Source of the DNA: Liquidambar formosana
Taxonomy: Eukaryota > Streptophyta > Magnoliopsida > Saxifragales > Altingiaceae
Reading direction: 5' to 3'
DNA length: 64,000 nucleotides
NCBI GenBank assembly: GCA_039720395.1
Contig: JBBPBK010000063.1
Coordinates: 124,001 to 188,000 of the forward strand
Position numbers and translations under genes: made by a program. A model generated the notes under the pieces. It ran no database searches and had not been told where the DNA came from. It saw nothing but the letters and a program-made list of their open reading frames with translations. Of this stretch, positions 1-8,661 are shown in pieces (position 1 is the stretch's first letter; every line of letters begins with the position of its first letter).

Positions 1-400
1 TTAGTATACATATTTGCTTATATTTTTAAATATGCTCCCTCTAAAATATATTTTTGACCCCTCTGATTTTATAATTGACCCCCCTACTCTTCTCTCTTTC
101 CTTTTTTTCCCTTTTATATAAATAGCTCTTAATCTCTTAGCCATGTTTTACTTATGTCTCCTGTCCTTAGGCTATACATCTTTTTGATTTAATACATACA
201 TTATTTCATCAATGCATGATATTAGATAATCTAATAATGCTTGACTATAAAATTTTTTTTTTTTCAATTTTGACCAATGCATGTTAACCCATTCTAACAT
301 AATTTTGGAAAAATTAATAACATTAAAATTGACTTAATATGATAATTATGATATAATATGTGTCTAAGATTTCGTGCCCTAAAGAAGTAAAATATTGAGA
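1..400. other. AT-rich host flank, no gene seen
   Basis: AT-rich non-coding DNA left of the first retrotransposon. I see no coding pattern, RNA gene or repeat end in it. Confidence 0.6.
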
Positions 401-493
401 AAAAAAAATGAAGAAAGAAAGAAAGAAAGAAGAAAGAAAAGAAAGAAAAGAAAGAAAGAAAAAGAAAAAGAAAGAAAAGAAAGAAAGAAAAAG
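401..493 (+). repeat. purine (GAAA)n-type simple repeat
   Basis: A run of about 90 bp made almost only of A and G, with GAAA and GAAAG units. The short lysine/glutamate-rich ORF over it follows from the repeat and is not treated as a gene. It ends about 35 bp before the retrotransposon insertion. Confidence 0.9.
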
Positions 494-527
494 CTCATGG
501 ATAGAAGATAAGTATGAATGGGCGTAT

Positions 528-532
528 GAAGT
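528..532. repeat. target site duplication, left copy (GAAGT)
   Basis: GAAGT lies directly before the 5' LTR and is repeated at 13064-13068 directly after the 3' LTR. A 5-bp duplication is usual for Ty3/gypsy integrase and shows that the two LTRs belong to one insertion. Confidence 0.92.
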
Positions 533-1190
533 TGTTTACACCCTAAAAATCGGCCTAAGAGATTTACATTCGGTTTTGGTCAAAATTTTGGGGTAAGAGG
601 CCGAACATCATGCAAAAGCTATTATCGGTCAGATGGTCGAAATTCATTCCCTTATTAGACCGATTTTCCCTTATATCAGGAATCATTACCAACTACATTT
701 GCGGGGCAGTTACAGATCGTGGGAAGTTACTTGGAAGACGTGGTCTTAGTGGGAGATGTCTCGTCAAAATGAGTCAGATAGAGAGCGAATTCTGCGGAGT
801 AACGGCCACTCGAGTGTATAAAGATGGAAGATCAGCCATCAAGAGCTCTCTCCAACATCAATCAACAAACCAGTTCTCAGGAACTTTATCTTTTTCATTT
901 TCTTTTAGAATTCTAGGATTTTAAACCCAGAAACGTGTGCTCCTTTCTGGTCAAAGGCGTGTGCACCCCTTTGTTCATCATTGTAATTCCAGAAATTGAT
1001 CAATGAAAATGGCTTCCTCCGTGGTGAGCTTTTCCTTTTAATTTCTGTTATTATTTTGTGTTTTCAATTGTTTGTCACAGAAAAGTCCTTGAGTTCATTC
1101 AAGGCAAGGTAGAACCTGCAATTCGTCACTGTGTAGTGGCTGGCACGCTCGCGCAACCCAATCCTCAGAACCAAAATTTTGGAGGAAACA
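533..1190 (+). repeat. 5' LTR of the Tat element
   Basis: 658 bp, starting TGTTTACACC and ending GGAGGAAACA (TG...CA ends). Against the 3' LTR I find two substitutions, one near 694 (A/G) and one near 1072 (T/C), and no indel. A TATAAAG box lies at 817-823. Confidence 0.95.
817..823 (+). promoter_or_regulatory. TATA box in the 5' LTR
   Basis: TATAAAG lies 284 bp into the LTR, preceded by a CACTCGAG-type stretch. This is the likely core promoter of the element RNA. The same motif lies in the 3' LTR near 12690. The transcription start itself cannot be seen. Confidence 0.6.
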
Positions 1191-1195
1191 CTTTT

Positions 1196-1213
1196 TGGCA
1201 CGCCCGGTGGGAC
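1196..1213 (+). other. primer binding site
   Basis: TGGCACGCCCGGTGGGAC starts 5 bp after the 5' LTR. TGG is the expected complement of the CCA end of a tRNA. It does not match the initiator-Met type (TGGTATCAGAGC). I did not identify the tRNA. Confidence 0.6.
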
Positions 1214-1262
1214 ACCATTCGTGTTATTTTCCAGTTCTAAGAGATTTGTTTTTGCAACAATC

Positions 1263-3977
1263 ATGCCACCAAAACGTGGAGGACGTGGAAAAGAAGCTTT
1301 TGGCCAAGAGTCTGGCCAGGAAGACAGTCTGGAAATCCCAGGAGATAATTCTCCTAGGAATGAAAATACAGAAAGCCAACCATTGGACCATGCAAATGTT
1401 GCCAATGAGTTTATGGCTGCCTTCAGGATGAATTTTGACACCATGATGCACGACATATCGCAGATGATGATGCAGCAAATGTCACTTACTATGAAGACAT
1501 TTGTTAAATCTAATCAGCAGATTAGTGAGAGTCTGAATAAAAATTCGGACAAATTACTTAGCTACATGGTGGAAAAACTAGGACCAGCGTTCAAAAATAA
1601 TACTCATGAAAGATCTGGTCAATACGGCCGAAAGGCCGAGGGGTCAAATAACTTTAGGTATGGGGACGTCCATCTCTTGTCCAGGCAAGATCCTTTGGGG
1701 TCAAACCCATCAATATTTCGGCCAGAAGGGCAAATCCCAACTTCTGTTCATTTGGGAGGTCAATTCGGACAGCCCAGACCGAATATTGGGACAAGTGGAG
1801 TTAAGGATAATGTGTTTTATGCTTCACCCGGGGGGCAAATTTACAATCAAATGCTGAATGACTCGTTTGACCCGAGTCGGAATAGCAATTTTATGTTGGG
1901 AAATCAAAACGATATTCCAGTTAGAACAGGCCGATCCACGGCTGGAAACTATGGGGGTTCGAATGATGCCCCATACAATTATGTTGGTCAGGAAGACCTT
2001 ACCCAGACCTTTCAAACTAATTTGAGGGACAATCCAAATAATTTCAGAGAAGAGATTGCCAATATCATTAGGGAACAAATGGGAGCAGGTCGACCACCAG
2101 TTAGAACAGCTTATAGTCGCCCCTACCCTGACTATATCGACCAGCTTCACGAATTTCCTAGAGGTTTCAAGTTCCCTGATTTCACACTGTTTTCAGGAGA
2201 AGATAAACAGTCAACTTTTGAACATGTTGGCCGATTCACGTGCCAATGTGGTGAAGCAAGTAGTAGCGGTTATTTAAAACTGAGATTGTTCCCAAGTTCT
2301 TTAACCGGTTGGGCATTTAATTGGTATATTAATTTACCATCAGGGTCAATTACAACTTGGCAGGAAATGGAATCTCTTTTCCATATTTACTTCTGCAAGG
2401 CGGAGACCGAAATAACGGTCGCTGATTTGGCCCGAATGTGCCAGGAACCCGGTGAGAGGGTTGATACCTTTGTTCAGAGATTCCGAAATGCCCAATGTAG
2501 GTGTAGGTCGAATTTAGCACAATCTGATTGTGTCAAAATGGTGATTAGTGGGCTTAATCTAGAAAATAGAAAGAAGTTCATTGGTCAAGATTTTTTCGAC
2601 CTGGGCCATCTTATGACTGCAGTGTCAAAATATAAGAGAATTCTCGAGGAAGAGAATCAAAGAAGGGTTTCTTCAAGGGGAACCTATTATAGGAACCCGA
2701 ATAGGGAAGTGGCTCAGATTGAAGCCATAGAAGAAAATGAAGAAACTGAAGAAGAAATCGCCCTGGCCGAACTGAACATTAATCGGCCTTATACGTGCAG
2801 AGCCCTGGTAAAATCCAAGGTGCAGGAATTAAAACAGAATTTCCAGAGGAAACCAAATAATGGTAACCAAAATGGAAACAATTTTAGGGATAAGAAATAT
2901 GATTTTGACCTTTCTAAAACAGAACAGATATTTGACCTATTGTTAAAAGATGGGCAAATTAAGTTACCGGATGGGCATAAAATTCCCTCAGCTGAAGAAA
3001 TGAAAGACAAAAAATATTGTAAATGGCATGATTGCTGGACACATCCAACAAATAGTTGCATTGTGTTAAGGGATGCCATCCAAAGGTCAATTAATAATGA
3101 AAAACTAAAATTTCCTGAGGAGAAGACTGTTCATCAGGTTGATGAAAACCCATTTCCTTTTGAGTTTCCAGTTAATATGGTCGTTTTGCAGGTACATGAT
3201 CCCGAAGTATCCCGTAAGGAGACCGAAAATGCTGGAAAGAAATCAGAAGAGAAAGGGAAAGCTGTAGTACAGGTTCCTCAACAGAGGAATAAAGAGATAA
3301 AATCGGTCTCGTTTATCCCAGAGGCCGAAGGTGAGACTTATGCTTACTCAGGAAGGTTAGATTCCAGTACTGTTAAGAGATGGACTAAGGTAGCGATAGA
3401 ACATCTCAGTGACATTTATGGTCACCCAATTTATTGCCGAGGATGTCACAGCAAATTGGCAATGCCTCAGTATGATCCTGGAAATTTGAAGAAAGCTGTA
3501 ATTGGGGATGTCGAAGTCTCTATTTATAGAGGCGAGCTACAGGTCAGGGGCCTTAATAAGGCTGAAGTTGCAAATGCTGCGGCCAGAAGGCCGAACAAAT
3601 ATGAGCAGAAATTCAGATCAAGTGGCCTGTATAAGGCTAGACTTGAGAAAGAGAAGATGATACAAGAGGAAAATGAAGAACACGCCAGGAGTCTAAGGGC
3701 GGGCTATCGAAGGACTGATGATAGCAATAAGAGAATTCGACCTGATGAACATTCAAAAGGTCAGGGTTTACAAATCACCGTGAGAAATGATTATCGGCTT
3801 AAGGACAGTCAGGCCGATAAGATGACAAAAGGTCAAGCGTCCAGTTCTGGGACTATTGAAGGCGATTTGCGTGGCCTAATTAAGCCCAGAATGGTGAAAC
3901 CTAGGCCGACACAGACAGAAAGGTGGGCTCAGGCGCGACACCCAAAATTCGGTCAGCCCGAAATGACTCGGACCTAG
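1263..3977 (+). CDS. gag: Gag of the Tat element
   Basis: Capsid/nucleocapsid precursor, about 904 aa from the ATG at 1263. The frame is open further upstream into the LTR, but that part has no ATG and covers the primer binding site. The N-terminal third is rich in Gln, Asn, Gly and Met. A Retrotrans_gag domain lies near nt 2140-2660, with the typical LFPSSLTGWAFNWY and GERVDTFVQRFR segments. A Cys/His cluster (KYCKWHDCWTHPTNSC, nt 3013-3060) is the zinc-finger-like motif of Tat Gags. The C-terminus is charged and may be coiled coil. The ORF ends at a single TAG (3975-3977), beyond which the same frame stays open into protease. Expression of protease may therefore need stop readthrough, or the TAG may be a recent mutation. 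Confidence 0.85.
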   Translation: MPPKRGGRGKEAFGQESGQEDSLEIPGDNSPRNENTESQPLDHANVANEFMAAFRMNFDTMMHDISQMMMQQMSLTMKTFVKSNQQISESLNKNSDKLLSYMVEKLGPAFKNNTHERSGQYGRKAEGSNNFRYGDVHLLSRQDPLGSNPSIFRPEGQIPTSVHLGGQFGQPRPNIGTSGVKDNVFYASPGGQIYNQMLNDSFDPSRNSNFMLGNQNDIPVRTGRSTAGNYGGSNDAPYNYVGQEDLTQTFQTNLRDNPNNFREEIANIIREQMGAGRPPVRTAYSRPYPDYIDQLHEFPRGFKFPDFTLFSGEDKQSTFEHVGRFTCQCGEASSSGYLKLRLFPSSLTGWAFNWYINLPSGSITTWQEMESLFHIYFCKAETEITVADLARMCQEPGERVDTFVQRFRNAQCRCRSNLAQSDCVKMVISGLNLENRKKFIGQDFFDLGHLMTAVSKYKRILEEENQRRVSSRGTYYRNPNREVAQIEAIEENEETEEEIALAELNINRPYTCRALVKSKVQELKQNFQRKPNNGNQNGNNFRDKKYDFDLSKTEQIFDLLLKDGQIKLPDGHKIPSAEEMKDKKYCKWHDCWTHPTNSCIVLRDAIQRSINNEKLKFPEEKTVHQVDENPFPFEFPVNMVVLQVHDPEVSRKETENAGKKSEEKGKAVVQVPQQRNKEIKSVSFIPEAEGETYAYSGRLDSSTVKRWTKVAIEHLSDIYGHPIYCRGCHSKLAMPQYDPGNLKKAVIGDVEVSIYRGELQVRGLNKAEVANAAARRPNKYEQKFRSSGLYKARLEKEKMIQEENEEHARSLRAGYRRTDDSNKRIRPDEHSKGQGLQITVRNDYRLKDSQADKMTKGQASSSGTIEGDLRGLIKPRMVKPRPTQTERWAQARHPKFGQPEMTRT

Positions 3978-4988
3978 AAGAGAAGGCTCCAAAGAATACA
4001 AGCTGAAGAAAAAAGAGAGCTGATTAAGAAGACTGGGGGATACCGAATTCGGGCTAATATTTGGAAGCGTCTAGAAGCAATTGAGGAAGAAAAGAAGTCC
4101 CTTCAAGTAGCTATCGAAAAGTGCAAAGAGGACGAAATCTTAGAAGCTGATGATTTTGATGCTGAGGACGATGACACTCTTCAGTTCGGATCTCTTCCAC
4201 CAGTTAGAGTCCAGGTAAACATGGTTTTTATTTTACCTGCTGATTTTAAAGCTAAGGAGGGCCAAACTTTGTCTTTCGACGATATTGATGTTGGCTTTGA
4301 AGGAAAGCTTTCAATTAATGAAATTTCAGAAACTCCGAATCGGTCTACCCAGACCGAGCTACCTAGTGAAGGTATTACTTTTACCAAGCCTAGTGAGAAT
4401 ATGGCTAAACACTTGAAACCCTTATATATTAAAGCTCATTTCAATGGAAAACCAGTTTCAAGGGTTTTGGTAGATAATGGAGCTTCTGTTAATATCATGC
4501 CAGTTTCGGTTATGAAGAAATTAGGAAAGACAGAAAAAGATTTATTGCCTGCAGAAGTTTCGATAGTGAACTTCATGGGTGGAGCTGTAAAACCTGAGGG
4601 AGTTGTTCCTATGGAAGTTACTGTAGGAAATAAAACTAAAATGACGGCATTCTTCGTTATGAATTCGGCCTCGAATTATAATGCACTGTTAGGCCGTGAT
4701 TGGATTCATGCAAACATGTGTGTCCCATCTTCACTTCATCAGTGCTTGATGATTTGGAATGGGGATAAGGCCGAGTTAATACAGGCCGACAGTCACCCAT
4801 TTGCTTTAACAACCAATTTTGCTGAGGCTGTTCTTTATGAGAAGAACATAAGGCCTTTAGAATTTATAGGATCTGATAAACATGGCCGACCCCTTAAGGT
4901 CGCTTCTCCAGTGTTGGATGGAGGATGCCATATAAACTCGGTCTCCCAAAAGGCCGCACATGAGAATGTAAGTTTAAATGAATATTGA
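3978..4988 (+). CDS. pro: retropepsin-like protease of the Tat element
   Basis: In the same frame as gag and open from directly after the gag TAG to a TGA at 4986-4988. The first ATG is at 4221, but the 80 residues before it are also open and charged, so the natural product may be a Gag-Pro readthrough protein. The aspartic protease core has the active site VLVDNGASVNIM near nt 4468-4503 and the downstream NYNALLGRDWIH segment typical of plant gypsy proteases. It overlaps the pol ATG by 11 bp (ATGAATATTGA) in another frame. Confidence 0.82.
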   Translation, partial: KRRLQRIQAEEKRELIKKTGGYRIRANIWKRLEAIEEEKKSLQVAIEKCKEDEILEADDFDAEDDDTLQFGSLPPVRVQVNMVFILPADFKAKEGQTLSFDDIDVGFEGKLSINEISETPNRSTQTELPSEGITFTKPSENMAKHLKPLYIKAHFNGKPVSRVLVDNGASVNIMPVSVMKKLGKTEKDLLPAEVSIVNFMGGAVKPEGVVPMEVTVGNKTKMTAFFVMNSASNYNALLGRDWIHANMCVPSSLHQCLMIWNGDKAELIQADSHPFALTTNFAEAVLYEKNIRPLEFIGSDKHGRPLKVASPVLDGGCHINSVSQKAAHENVSLNEY

Positions 4989-7900
4989 AACCCAAGCATA
5001 TCAGGAAGCCATGCAGAGAATAGAATCCTACATGGCTGAAATCAATGAATCGGCCATTTTGGCCGATTGCGTTAGAGAGGATGCAGATGAAATCACCTTA
5101 GAAGAATTAGAGTTGGAGCCTAGGAAGTTGAGTGATGAGAAAGCTCAAGTCATAGACCCTTTGCAAGAAGTAAAATTATTAGGAGACTCAAAGCCGATTT
5201 TTATTAACCAAAATTTACCAGAAGACTGGAAAGAAAAGTTAATCGGCCTGCTAAAAGAATTTAGGGATTGTTTCGCTTGGGACTATGATGAATTGCCAGG
5301 TTTAGACCGAAAACTGGTCGAGCATAAACTACCAATTAAAAAGGGGTTTAAACCATATAAGCAACCTCCTAAGAGGATGGCTCCAGAAATTCATCTCAAA
5401 GTAAAAGAAGAGATAGAAAGACTGTTAAAGGCCGGATTCATTCGAACGGCCAAGTATGTGGAATGGCTTTCGAACATCGTTCCAGTCTTGAAAAAGAATG
5501 GGAAACTGAGGGTGTGTATAGATTTTAGAGACTTGAATAAAGCCACTCCAAAAGATGAGTACCCGATGCCTGTGGTTGATATGCTGGTCGATGCAGCTGT
5601 TGGGTTCAAAGTCTTATCTTTTATGGATGGCCATTCAGGCTATAATCAAATCTTCATAGCCGAAGATGATGTACAGAAAACAGCCTTTAGGTGCCCAGGT
5701 AGCATTGGGACTTTTGAATGGGTAGTGATGCCATTCGGTCTAAAAAATGCTGGGGCTACATACCAAAGAGCTATGAATTATATTTTCCATGATATGATTG
5801 GAAAATTTATGGAAGTTTATATAGATGATGTGGTGGTTAAGTCTTCAGATCTGGACATTCATATGACCGATCTAAGGAAGTCTTTTGAAAGAATGCGGGC
5901 TCATAGTTTAAAAATGAACCCCTTAAAATGTGCTTTTGGTGTATCTGCTGGAAATTTCTTAGGTTATCTTGTCCATCAAAGAGGGATTGAAGTTGACAAA
6001 AACAAAACAAAGGCAATTATCGATGCAAAACCACCATCTAATAAAAAAGAGCTTCAAAGGTTTCTCGGTCAAGTTAATTTCTTGCGCCGTTTTATTTCTA
6101 ATTGTGCAGGGCGAACCAAAGCCTTCTCTCCTCTGCTGAAGATACGGGCGGAGGACAGCTTCAAGTGGGACAGGCAACATCAGGAAGCATTCGACCAACT
6201 GAAAGAATATCTTACAAAGCCACCGGTGTTAATGCCACCCAAGCAGGGGAAGCCCTTGAAATTGTACATATCGGCCGCTGAAGAATCTATTGGAGCATTG
6301 TTAGCCCAAGACAGGGATGATGGACATGAGCAGGCCGTTTATTTTCTTAGTAAACTGTTGAATGAAATCGAGTGTAGATATACACCGATTGAAAAACTTT
6401 GTTTGGCTTTGTACTTTTCATGTATTAAGTTAAGATACTATATGTTACCTGTTTTGGTTTATATAATATGTCAAACTGATGTGGTTAAGTACATGTTGAG
6501 TAGGCCGATTGTAAGAGGGAAAATTGCAAAATGGTCATTAGTCCTAATTGAATTTTGTTTGCAATATACTCCTCAAAAGGCAATTAAAGGCCAAGCGCTG
6601 GCCGATTTCTTAGCAAGCCACCCTAATTTAGGAGAGGTGCCTGAAATTTTGCCTACCATGGAGATTGGGTGCATTTCTTTAGTCCCATGGATTCTAATTT
6701 TTGATGGGTCTCGAACCGAAGAATCGGCCGGAGCAGGTGTAGTTCTAATATCCCCAATGAACAAAAGAACTCAATTTTCATTCAAGCTAGATTTCGATTG
6801 TACAAACAATCAGGCCGAATATGAGGCTCTCATTATCAGTCTCGGTTTATTGGTGGATTTGAATATATCAAGTGTCCTTATTATTGGGGATTCCCAGTTA
6901 GTTTTAAAACAGTTATCTGGCGATTTCAAATGTGTAAGTGATTCCCTGGTTGAATATAATAGGATCGCCAAATATTTGCTAAGTTTATTTGCTGACGTTT
7001 TATTCAAATGTGTCCCGAGAAAAGAAAATAACGAAGCAAATGAATTGGCTCAAATAGCTTCTGGACTAAAAATCCCAATTAGTGTTCTTACCAGGACGAT
7101 TACTATAGAAAGGAGATTAGAATCGTCCTTAAAGAATGTATTCGGTCCTAGTGACTGGGTATTATCATTAGATGTTGCCCAAGATGATTGGAGATTTCCA
7201 ATTATAAAATATTTGCAAAATCCATCTACTCAAACAGAGTATAAAATCAGGAAAAAGGCTTTGAAGTTCGTCATTTTAGATGATGAATTGTATAAAAAGA
7301 ATGTGGACGGTCTTTTATGCCTATGCCTTGCTAAGTTTCAGTCAATGCAAGTCATGGCCGAAGTCCACGAAGGCATTTGTGGGGCTCATCAGGCTGGCAT
7401 TAAGATGAGATGGCTCATTAGAAGATACGGTTATTATTGGCCGAATATAATGAAAGACTGTTTAGAATACGCTAAAGGATGTCAAGCCTGTCAAATTCAT
7501 GGGCCAGTGCAACACGCACCTGCAACAAAATTACAGTCCATAGTAAAGCCTTGGCCGTTCAGAGGATGGGCAATGGATGTAATAGGGAAAATTTACCCTG
7601 AGTCATCTAAAAGAGATGCTTTTATTTTGGTAGCAACTGATTACTTCACAAAATGGGTGGAAGCTATTCCTATGCCTTCGGTTTCGCAAACCGAGGTTAT
7701 CAAATGTATTAAAGAAAACATTATTCATAGATTCGGCCTACCCCAAACTATTACTGCTGACCAAGGCACAGTCTTTACGGGAAGTGAAGTAAAGGCATTT
7801 GCAAGGGAGTATGGTTTTGAAATTGTGCATTCTACGCCTTACTATGCACAAGCCAATGGGCAGGCCGAATCAACCAATAAAATTTTAAAGATAAGCATTG

Positions 7901-8454
7901 AAAAAATGATTGATGAAAATCCTCGAGCATGGCATGAATTGCTATCAGAAACCTTGTGGGCATATAGAAATTCAAAAAGAACCAGTACTGGCACAACCCC
8001 GTTCGCCCTAACCTATGGGCATGATGCAATTCTACCAATGGAGATTACTGTTCAATCATTAAGGGTTGCTAAACAAAATGATTTAAGTGAGTTGGATTAT
8101 TATGATGCTATGATGGCCGAATTAGATGACTTGGATGATATTAGGTTACTTGCTTTAGATCATTTACAAGTCCAAAAAAGAAAAATCGAAAAAGCTTATG
8201 ACAAGAGGGTTCGGCCTAAAAATTTTGTAAAAAATGAAGTAGTTTGGAAAGCCATATTGCCAGTTGGTTCAAAGGATCCCAAACATGGAAAATGGTCTCC
8301 CAATTGGGAAGGTCCTTTTAAAATATTCAAAGTATTAAAGGGTGGTGCTTACCACTTGCAAAATTTGGATGGTGATATTCACGATCGGCCTATGAATGGA
8401 CGATTCCTAAAAAGATATTACCCTACGATGTGGGAAGGTGTCAAAAGTAGTTAA
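4978..8454 (+). CDS. pol: Pol polyprotein: RT, RNase H, aRNase H, integrase
   Basis: 1158 aa. RT occupies about residues 110-330 with the catalytic YIDDVVVKS near nt 5818. The following Ty3-type RNase H has LYISAAEESIGALL where an active enzyme would have an Asp, so it is probably a connection domain. The second, archaeal-type RNase H (nt about 6685-7080) has LIFDGS, NNQAEYEA and IIGDSQL; its last acidic position reads NEANELAQ with Glu where Asp is usual. Integrase follows with an HHCC zinc finger (EVHEG, GAHQ, GCQAC, nt 7360-7500) and a complete D,D,E triad (MDVIG, TADQGT, GQAEST). No chromodomain is present. A TAA lies in this frame directly before the ATG, so translation starts here, or enters by a frame change inside the 11-bp overlap with protease. 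Confidence 0.93.
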   Translation: MNIETQAYQEAMQRIESYMAEINESAILADCVREDADEITLEELELEPRKLSDEKAQVIDPLQEVKLLGDSKPIFINQNLPEDWKEKLIGLLKEFRDCFAWDYDELPGLDRKLVEHKLPIKKGFKPYKQPPKRMAPEIHLKVKEEIERLLKAGFIRTAKYVEWLSNIVPVLKKNGKLRVCIDFRDLNKATPKDEYPMPVVDMLVDAAVGFKVLSFMDGHSGYNQIFIAEDDVQKTAFRCPGSIGTFEWVVMPFGLKNAGATYQRAMNYIFHDMIGKFMEVYIDDVVVKSSDLDIHMTDLRKSFERMRAHSLKMNPLKCAFGVSAGNFLGYLVHQRGIEVDKNKTKAIIDAKPPSNKKELQRFLGQVNFLRRFISNCAGRTKAFSPLLKIRAEDSFKWDRQHQEAFDQLKEYLTKPPVLMPPKQGKPLKLYISAAEESIGALLAQDRDDGHEQAVYFLSKLLNEIECRYTPIEKLCLALYFSCIKLRYYMLPVLVYIICQTDVVKYMLSRPIVRGKIAKWSLVLIEFCLQYTPQKAIKGQALADFLASHPNLGEVPEILPTMEIGCISLVPWILIFDGSRTEESAGAGVVLISPMNKRTQFSFKLDFDCTNNQAEYEALIISLGLLVDLNISSVLIIGDSQLVLKQLSGDFKCVSDSLVEYNRIAKYLLSLFADVLFKCVPRKENNEANELAQIASGLKIPISVLTRTITIERRLESSLKNVFGPSDWVLSLDVAQDDWRFPIIKYLQNPSTQTEYKIRKKALKFVILDDELYKKNVDGLLCLCLAKFQSMQVMAEVHEGICGAHQAGIKMRWLIRRYGYYWPNIMKDCLEYAKGCQACQIHGPVQHAPATKLQSIVKPWPFRGWAMDVIGKIYPESSKRDAFILVATDYFTKWVEAIPMPSVSQTEVIKCIKENIIHRFGLPQTITADQGTVFTGSEVKAFAREYGFEIVHSTPYYAQANGQAESTNKILKISIEKMIDENPRAWHELLSETLWAYRNSKRTSTGTTPFALTYGHDAILPMEITVQSLRVAKQNDLSELDYYDAMMAELDDLDDIRLLALDHLQVQKRKIEKAYDKRVRPKNFVKNEVVWKAILPVGSKDPKHGKWSPNWEGPFKIFKVLKGGAYHLQNLDGDIHDRPMNGRFLKRYYPTMWEGVKSS

Positions 8455-8661
8455 AAGAATGTAAGAACAAATGAAGACAAGTAGAATAAAAATATTTTGC
8501 AGGCCATGTGGCCGATACCAAAAGTAAAACATTAAGAGTCAGAAATCTCACTATAGTAGTTAAACTAAAGTTACTAAGAAAAAGAAATTGTTCAAGGCCT
8601 TATGGCCGAATTACATGTCAAGAATAAAAATGGCCACATATCGGCCAATAGGGGATAATGT
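8455..8661. other. spacer between pol and the antisense gene
   Basis: About 200 bp between two convergent reading directions, with several GGCCGA/TCGGCC hexamers. It should hold the 3' end of the antisense transcript. No clear poly(A) signal was assigned. Confidence 0.5.

Noticed and set aside
408..596. Lys/Glu-rich 62-aa ORF
   Set aside because: It is the translation of a GAAA microsatellite with no family signal.
610..924. 104-aa ORF present in both LTRs
   Set aside because: It lies in U3/R, repeats exactly because the LTRs repeat, and has no recognisable domain.
1179..1262. Gag start inside the LTR and primer site
   Set aside because: There is no ATG, and the frame runs over the LTR end and primer binding site; the ATG at 1263 is the first one.
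4968..5016. Ogre-type intron between protease and pol
   Set aside because: The GTAAGT donor is good, but in-frame acceptors would give an intron of under 50 bp, below the usual plant minimum.
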